DNA from: Neostapfia colusana | Taxonomy: Eukaryota > Streptophyta > Magnoliopsida > Poales > Poaceae | NCBI GenBank assembly: GCA_030760725.1 | Contig: JASWHV010000008.1 | Coordinates: forward strand, 30,848,720-30,912,719 | Length of the DNA: 64,000 nucleotides | Direction of reading: 5' to 3' | Shown: piece after piece, positions 58,537 through 64,000 of the stretch | Numbering within the stretch: the stretch's first letter is position 1 | Layout: each line of letters opens with the position of its first letter | Position numbers and translations under genes: made by a program | The notes under the pieces: model-generated | Database searches by the model: none | What the model saw: the letters and a program-made list of their open reading frames with translations, nothing else | What the model was told of the DNA's origin: nothing

Positions 58537-59957
58537 TCAAAGGGAAGACATGTACTCGATTAGACTGTCCATGGCCAAACTAGTAGCAGCAGATAGTCGA
58601 GCCTTCAGCTGGTGTGCCTTGAGCCTCATCTGTGCTCCATCTTCCTCTGCCATCACTTTCCTCACCGCCTTTGCGACGCTCCCCCTCTCGATTACTTCCC
58701 CCACCTCTATCCCGACACCCCACTGGTGCGTCACGTACCTCGCATTTACCATCTGATCTGCGAAGCACGGCTGCACAATCATGGGCACCCCTTCACCCAC
58801 GCTCTCCAACGTCGAGTTCCACCCGCAGTGGGTCCAGAACGCACCAATAGCGCTGTGCGCCAAGACCTCTCTCTGAGGAGCCCATGTGACGATCTTCCCC
58901 CTCTTCCGTATCTCATCTTCCAACCCATCTGGCAATGGGGGAGGATCCTCGCCGGCGCCGTGGACGGAGCCAGGCCGGATGACCCACAGGAACGTCACGC
59001 CGCTGCTCGCCAGCCCCCACGCCATCTCCTCGAACAAGGCACAGTCGACGCAGGCCACGCTTCCCAGGCTCACGTATAGCACCGAGCGCGGCGGGTGCGC
59101 GTCCAGCCATGGCAGGCAGCTGCGGTCCGGCACGTGCAGGCTCTGCTCCGCTGGCACCGGGGACAGCAGGTGCAGAGGCCCGACAGCAAAGGCTGGACGG
59201 GACAGCTCGCTCTGGATCTTGGACAGCTCCGGCGCCTCGATTGCCTCGGACGTGTTGATTACCATGGCGCACGCCGACGACCGAACTTCCTCAGCGACGC
59301 GGGCGATGAAGCTGCACAGCTCGTCCGTGTCGCTGCCGTCGACGCGGATCAGGTCCCGCACGCGGAGCGGCTCGAGCCCCGGCACCAGCTCGTCCTGCCG
59401 CTCCTCTGCAGAAGGGTAATTGGCGATGACCTCATCAGTGGCATGTGCATTCCAAGATCCAGTGCGAGCTTACTCTCTCGTGACTTGCCTTTGATGGGAA
59501 CGTAGCCGGCGCCGCGCAGCCGCGGGTACGCGAGCACGCTGCTGAACGTGGCGGCGCTGTCCGTCCGGAGCGCGAGCGCGGGGACGCAGAGCTGGGCGGC
59601 CGCGCGGAGCACCGCGTAGCACTGCCCGTCGACCACCGCGCACGCGACGTCCCCGCCGCGCAGCAGCGACGCGAGGGCCGCGCGGAAGGGCGCCTCGGAG
59701 GCGGTGTTCAGAGCCAGGAGCTGCGCGACGATGTTGGCGCCGGGGGAGGTGACCTCGTCGGGGAACGTTTCGTGGATTGGGACGAAGTCGAGCTCCGGGT
59801 GGCGCGCGGGGTCGGGGGAGTTGAAATCGGCGTGGACGACGGTGACAGCGAGGCCCCGCTCGTAAAGGAGTGCGGCGAGCTGCAGCATGGGGCTCAGGTG
59901 GCCCTGGAACGGAAGCGAGAACAGCACCACACGGCGGCGACGTTCTTGTCCGGCCAT
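58537..59957 (-). CDS. UDP-glycosyltransferase, UGT76/BX8-BX9-like, one intron
   Basis: This is the best candidate for an intact host gene. Exon 1 is 59957-59474 and exon 2 is 59405-58537; the 68-bp intron (59473-59406) has GTAAGC and CTGCAG borders. The joined frame is 450 residues, normal for the family. ATG 59957 is the first true in-frame ATG. His20 (FQGHLSPM) and Asp110 (AVVDGQ) fit the catalytic dyad. The C-terminal 44-residue PSPG box starts WAPQREVLAH and ends FADQ; Trp at box position 22 and Gln at 44 favour UDP-glucose. The N-terminal domain and intron position resemble grass DIMBOA glucosyltransferases BX8/BX9, but that subgroup also contains enzymes for other small phenolics or terpenoids, so the acceptor is not established. 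A cytosolic enzyme is expected: no signal peptide is visible. A Tat-like LTR element ends 139 bp beyond the stop. Confidence 0.9.
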
Positions 59958-60814
59958 TGCCGTTCGTCGTCTGCCCGGCCAGGTGATGCTGTGGATTCTG
60001 GTTTTGGGATGCGTTGCACGACGAAATGTAGCCACGCGACGCAGCTGATAAGGGATCAGCTGAGCTGAATAAGAAAAGCATGACAGACGTCTCCTCTGAC
60101 AACTATTAGTACCAGATCTCTAGGTAACCATAGGGGTCTTGTCATCATTACAGATCGACAAGTTAGCTCGGCGGCCACCAATTATTACTCCGCCTAGCCC
60201 TGCTCGTTGGAGTTTTCTGACGCATCAACTTCATCAGTCTGGGCTTGGTCCTGGATAGGTACCGAAATGACACATCTCCCTTACCTACTCGCGACCTGCA
60301 ACACCGCCCTAAGACCGATCGCAGCGGTCTACTGTACCATGTGCGCTACGCGAGATGTGGCGTTACCCTCGCCAAATTAGGCTACACTGGTGTACTCTCT
60401 CACGTACTAGCATAGTACGCTTCATAGAGCGCATCTTCTTCGTGCTGGATGAAGCCTAGGGCACCTGATGGTTACTAATCATAGAAAGAAGGAAATGAAA
60501 AGAAGGAATGGAAAAGAGACATGAAAGAAAAGGAAATATCATAAAGAGAAAAAAGGAATAGAAATTGAAGGAAAAAGGAAAGAAAATAGAAGAAAAATAA
60601 AAGTAAAGAGTGAACAAAATAGAAGAATAAACAAGAATGGAAACAGAAAATAAAATAGAAGGTGAAGAAGAGAGAAAAAATGTAAAGAAATATTAAAAAA
60701 TGAGTGGTGGTTGATATAGATTATGTTGAAGGGGTACGATGAGTGCGACTGATGAGTGCGACGTACTAAAAAGTGGAGAATCTTTTGGAGTGCACTAAAA
60801 AGAGGTGAGAATAT
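59958..60814. other. UGT upstream region and purine-rich low-complexity stretch
   Basis: About 60-500 bp upstream of the UGT start shows no clear TATA box to my eye. From 60475 to 60690 the plus strand is almost pure A/G (GAAAGAAGGAAATG-type), a long polypurine tract. No gene is seen. Confidence 0.45.
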
Positions 60815-61270
60815 TTATTTAGAGTAGATTTTTAATGTATATGAGTGCGGATAGCCTAAACATGGATTCTTCACCTGCATCTCCTGCGTCCCTCCAGAAT
60901 CGAGTCTTGGCAAATATTTATGAGAGAGCATGCATTGCCGATGGCCCGATAAACCGATAATCTCACAAGGGTGCTTGGTGAGTTTATTGTCAAAACACGC
61001 TCTATTGCGCACTTTCCAAGCAGTTGGGCTGCTAGGCGTAGACGGTAAACATTTTCTCCACCAGGGAGGGTGTTCTTGATCCACCTCCAAAATTGCTCTA
61101 GATTGTTGGGTCTTTTGTTAACACTGAAGCAAATAGCAATCACTTGCCAAACTTTCTTGTAGTTCTTCCCATTTTCATCTCCGGTGAGGTGGTTATACAC
61201 AGATTTTACTAAAAATATACGAGAGATATTCCAAGTCCAGATTACTTGGTCTGGCTCAGGTAACACAACA
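60815..61270 (-). pseudogene. LINE 3' remnant (RT zinc-binding, zf-RVT-like region)
   Basis: Minus-strand frames contain DQVIWTWN..GIFSVKS-type sequence (here ISRIFLVKSVYNHLTG), FWRWIKNTLPGGENVYRLR and, one frame over, WKVRNRACFDNKL. These blocks are typical of the region after reverse transcriptase in plant non-LTR elements and related ORFs. Two frame changes and a missing middle part mark it as a fossil. Confidence 0.72.
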
Positions 61271-61558
61271 TGTTCATTGAGCTGAGCCGCTAGAGAGTAT
61301 CATTGATCATGTACTATAGTTGGGAGGTTACTTCTAAAGGAAATAACCCACCACCCTAAGAAAAGTTGGCAATGGTTAAATTACGATTATCACAGAGTTC
61401 ATAGAGAACTGGAAAAGGAGAGCAAAGTGGTTTGTCCCCTTGCATTGTCGCGGGTATTTTACGACAAGTAAGATCTGTAGACATGATCGAAAGGATCAAC
61501 GAATTACATGCACATAGACGATTCAAGCAGTAATTAGTAAATAAGGACTACTCTGCAT

Positions 61559-61802
61559 TGTGCGATATCCTGGCTCCCGGCTTAATAGGATTGATAGAAT
61601 ACTCATACCATCAAGTTATACCTTCTTTTTCGGAAACCCACCTACAAAGGACTCCGAGGTTAAGCGTGCTTGGCCCGAAGAAATTTGGAGAGGGGTGACC
61701 GACCGGGAATTTTTCCCGGGTGCGCACGAGTGAAGACAAAGTGCACAGAAAAGACTAGTGTTGGTATGTTGATCTAGTCTATGATATTAGAGAGCTGCCA
61801 CA
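61559..61802 (+). repeat. Left LTR of the Cassandra-like TRIM
   Basis: Starts TGTGCGATATCCTGG and ends GAGAGCTGCCACA. The 5S-like part lies at about 61605-61730. Confidence 0.85.
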
Positions 61803-62061
61803 AATGGTATCAGAGCCGACCCTCGCAGTTTCACGGGTGTGTACTGGTCAATGAGAAGGATACGGTAGCGTACGGGTCAGGGACGTGGTACGTACGCATG
61901 ACGCGTGGGTCCTCTGTGAGGGACACAATATGGGTACGTATGCTGCTAACAGGACGTACGGTATGCGTATGCCAGTACTGAACGTACGGACGTGGTTAAG
62001 AGGGGACGTTCCTGTCTTGGCGTTGAACGACGAGGACGTCGGTCTTCTAAGGGGGGTGGAT

Positions 62062-62305
62062 TGTGCGATATCCTGGCTCCCGGCTTAATAGGATTGATAG
62101 AATACTCATACCATCAAGGTATACCTTCTTTTCCGGAAGCCCACCTGCAATGTACTCTGGGGTTAAGCGTGCTTGGCCTAGAGAAATTTGGGGAGGCGTG
62201 ACCGGCCAGAAAGTTTTTTTGGATGCGCGCGAGTGAGGACAAAGTGCACAGAAAAGACTAGTGTTGGTATGCGGGACTAGTCTATGATACTAGAGAGCTG
62301 CCACC
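62062..62305 (+). repeat. Right LTR of the Cassandra-like TRIM
   Basis: Same length as the left LTR, with scattered substitutions. The 5S-like part lies at about 62108-62233. Confidence 0.85.
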
Positions 62306-64000
62306 CTACTCATGAGTGAATACCTTGCTACTGGTTGATTGATTTCTTCTTGATAAAATGACTACACAATGGACTATTCGTGTCTCCTCCCCCTCCTGGC
62401 TTGTTGCCCCTTCTCCGTCTTTTATAGGGGTTAGAGATTTTAGGGCATATGACCCGAGTCGGTTACAAGTTTAGACACTTTTAGTATGGACTCTATCTAT
62501 ATCTTGTCATATCTAATATTGAAGTTGTTGATTCTTTCCTTATCTGGCTCGAGTCCATATAGTAATCACCATCAAGACTACACCTCCATTATGAGACAGA
62601 GTCCAAGTCATGATTCTGTAGGTTTGGCCCACGTTGTGGCCATCCTCTCATCAGTAGCCCTTAAGCCCATCATATATGCAGACTGCAAGTTGTCCGGTGT
62701 TAAGTCGCTTAAAGAAGATCTTGACGAAATCTAAAGAATTTGCTGTGAAATTTTTCTTACAGAAAAAAAGCTTGTTGCACTGTTGGTACAACCAATTACA
62801 ACAAATGCTTGTCATTGAGTCGGTGTCGAGAAGCTCTAAGTCCACGAGCATCGAGTCAGAGTCGGGAAGCTTCAAGTCTGACTGATGTCAAGTCCAAGTC
62901 AGCAAGCTCTAAGTCAGACAGCGCTCAGAATCAGACAATTCAGAGTCGCACAACTCAATCATGTTTGTTTAATTTCTATCTTCTAGCCTTGGTCTTTGAA
63001 CCCAATTGGCCTTCATTGGAGAGTCTAACTCGCGTCACAATACTTGACCTCATCGATCAGTCTAACACCTTATGATCAAGTCGAGAGCAGGTTCGATTGA
63101 CTGTTGAAGTAAAAGCTCCATGTCAGGTAAAGTCCTTCTAACTTATTTGTATTTGTTTATTGTATAGTAGCCGGTAACTCCTGAGTCTCTACTTGACCCA
63201 TAAAGTCTATATAGACTTCTTAGATTTAGAGAAAATTCAAGAGCAAGTAACCTTAAAAAATGTCATGAGCCGGTAGCCCTGGAGTCTTCTATCAACTCGT
63301 AGAGTCGGTTGGAGACTCGAGAGTCTTAGATAAGTTCTGGAGTCGGTAGCTCCCGAGACTTTGATCAACTTATAGAATTGGTTGGGGATTCGTCAATCTT
63401 GAAAAGAAATTGGGGGCCCGGTAACCCCTTGAGTCCATTGTTGAGTCCGAGTCAGCAAGCTCCAACTCGGTTGTTGTTGAGTCGGAGTTAGCAAGCTCCA
63501 AATCGGTTGTTGTTGAGTCAGAGTTGGCGACCTCCAAGTTGGTTGACATCAAGTAGGAGTCGGCAAGCTCCAAGTCGGTTGACATTGAGTCATACGGTTT
63601 GGAGTCGAACAGTTCTGAATCAGCTGTGTTGAGTTAGCTATGACAGGTCTTGCCAGATTCTAAAGAAAGGTCCATGTATCAAATTTGCTCGACTTGTGCG
63701 GTGAAGGTACCTGCAAAATCCTCGAGGTGTAAAGTATTGATGTAATAAGTAGCAGATAATTTATGTTTTTGTCTGATTAATGAAATATTTTAGATTAAAA
63801 AACTTACAAATTTTTCTACCAACTCGACTTGTCACCATCTTATCTTTTTCACGTGTTTCTTAGCCTCATATAATTGCTCTCGCTAACCTGTTAGCCATAT
63901 TGCAATAGGGTCGAAGTCAGAGAGATAGTGCTAGACGTAGCTTGATACTTAGACAAATTGTAAGAGTAAGTGGAATCAGAAATTGTTGTCTTGGCTTTTT
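62306..64000. repeat. Terminal spacer with GAGTCGG..GCAAGCTCC minisatellite
   Basis: Between 62810 and 62920, and again at 63425-63600, units of about 39-42 bp built from TTGAGTCGGAGTTAGCAAGC and TCCAAGTCGGTTG recur four or five times. Looser GAGTCGGTAGC-type words occur at 63170-63400. The remainder is AT-rich. No domain, RNA gene or complete element is recognised. Confidence 0.6.

Larger units (their letters stand above)
61559..62305 (+). mobile_element. Cassandra-like TRIM retrotransposon with 5S rRNA-like segments
   Basis: Two 244-bp direct repeats (61559-61802 and 62062-62305) flank a 259-bp interior with no ORF of note. The primer site TGGTATCAGAGCC lies at 61805-61817 and a purine tract AAGGGGGGTGGAT precedes the right LTR. 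Within each LTR, CTCCGAGGTTAAGCGTGCTTGG and GGGGTGACCGACCGGGAA resemble the internal control region of plant 5S rRNA, the hallmark of Cassandra. The last LTR base differs (CACA vs CACC), and the flanks do not give a clear target duplication. Confidence 0.87.

Noticed and set aside
59349..60035. Single uninterrupted UGT reading frame with a start at 60035
   Set aside because: The frame reads through a GT-AG intron into non-homologous residues, and the codon at 60035 is GTG; the first true ATG is 59957.
61605..61730. Possible 5S rRNA gene
   Set aside because: The match covers only the internal control part, is duplicated in two LTRs with a primer site between them, and so belongs to a Cassandra-like TRIM.

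Overview
The window is plant nuclear DNA, almost certainly from a grass (Poaceae; species not determinable by eye). The grounds are stacks of nested LTR retrotransposons, a 15-20 kb class CACTA transposon, an Au-type SINE, a Cassandra-type TRIM carrying a 5S rRNA-like segment, and a one-intron UDP-glycosyltransferase resembling the benzoxazinoid (BX8/BX9, UGT76) type. There is no prokaryotic content. Only one gene looks like an intact host gene; nearly everything else is transposable-element DNA in various stages of decay.

Layout. (1) 1-5.6 kb: a decayed minus-strand Ty1/copia element (311-5507) flanked by short imperfect-palindrome repeats. (2) 5.9-6.3 kb: a broken UGT fragment. (3) 6662-50539: one very large CACTA (En/Spm) element with CACTACTA termini. 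Its own parts are a minus-strand TNP2-type transposase gene (36313 down to 11709), a plus-strand second gene ending in a Ulp1-like cysteine protease domain (43439-49733), and, between their divergent promoters, two host-gene-derived segments: a WRN/DEDDy-type 3'-5' exonuclease (39.2-40.2 kb) and a SUMO-conjugating-enzyme (SCE1/UBC9)-like gene with its introns (40.9-42.1 kb). Later insertions sit inside it: a 3.9 kb solo LTR (7062-10951, TSD CCATT), a SIRE-like copia element (11821-33095, TSD CAACC) inserted in TNP2 coding sequence, a Tekay-like chromovirus (20007-32118) inserted in that copia's right LTR, an Au SINE (about 37971-38145), and a solo LTR of the chromovirus family (44858-47623, TSD CACAT) inserted in the Ulp1 gene. 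(4) 50704-51597: a non-autonomous hAT-like element with an 8-bp TSD. (5) 52211-58397: an internally deleted Tat-like Ty3/gypsy element (TSD ATCAC). (6) 58537-59957: an apparently intact minus-strand UGT gene, with the Tat element ending 139 bp beyond its stop codon. (7) 60-64 kb: a LINE remnant, a Cassandra TRIM and a minisatellite.

Order of events from nesting: the CACTA arrived first; the copia landed in TNP2; the chromovirus then landed in the copia LTR. Removing the insertions leaves a CACTA of about 15.7 kb by my arithmetic.

The most interesting point is that one transposon holds both a Ulp1-family (SUMO/NEDD8-protease fold) domain in its own gene and a captured SUMO E2 that keeps the catalytic cysteine. 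Both are damaged in this copy. All domain names come from recognising motifs by eye; no database search was run.
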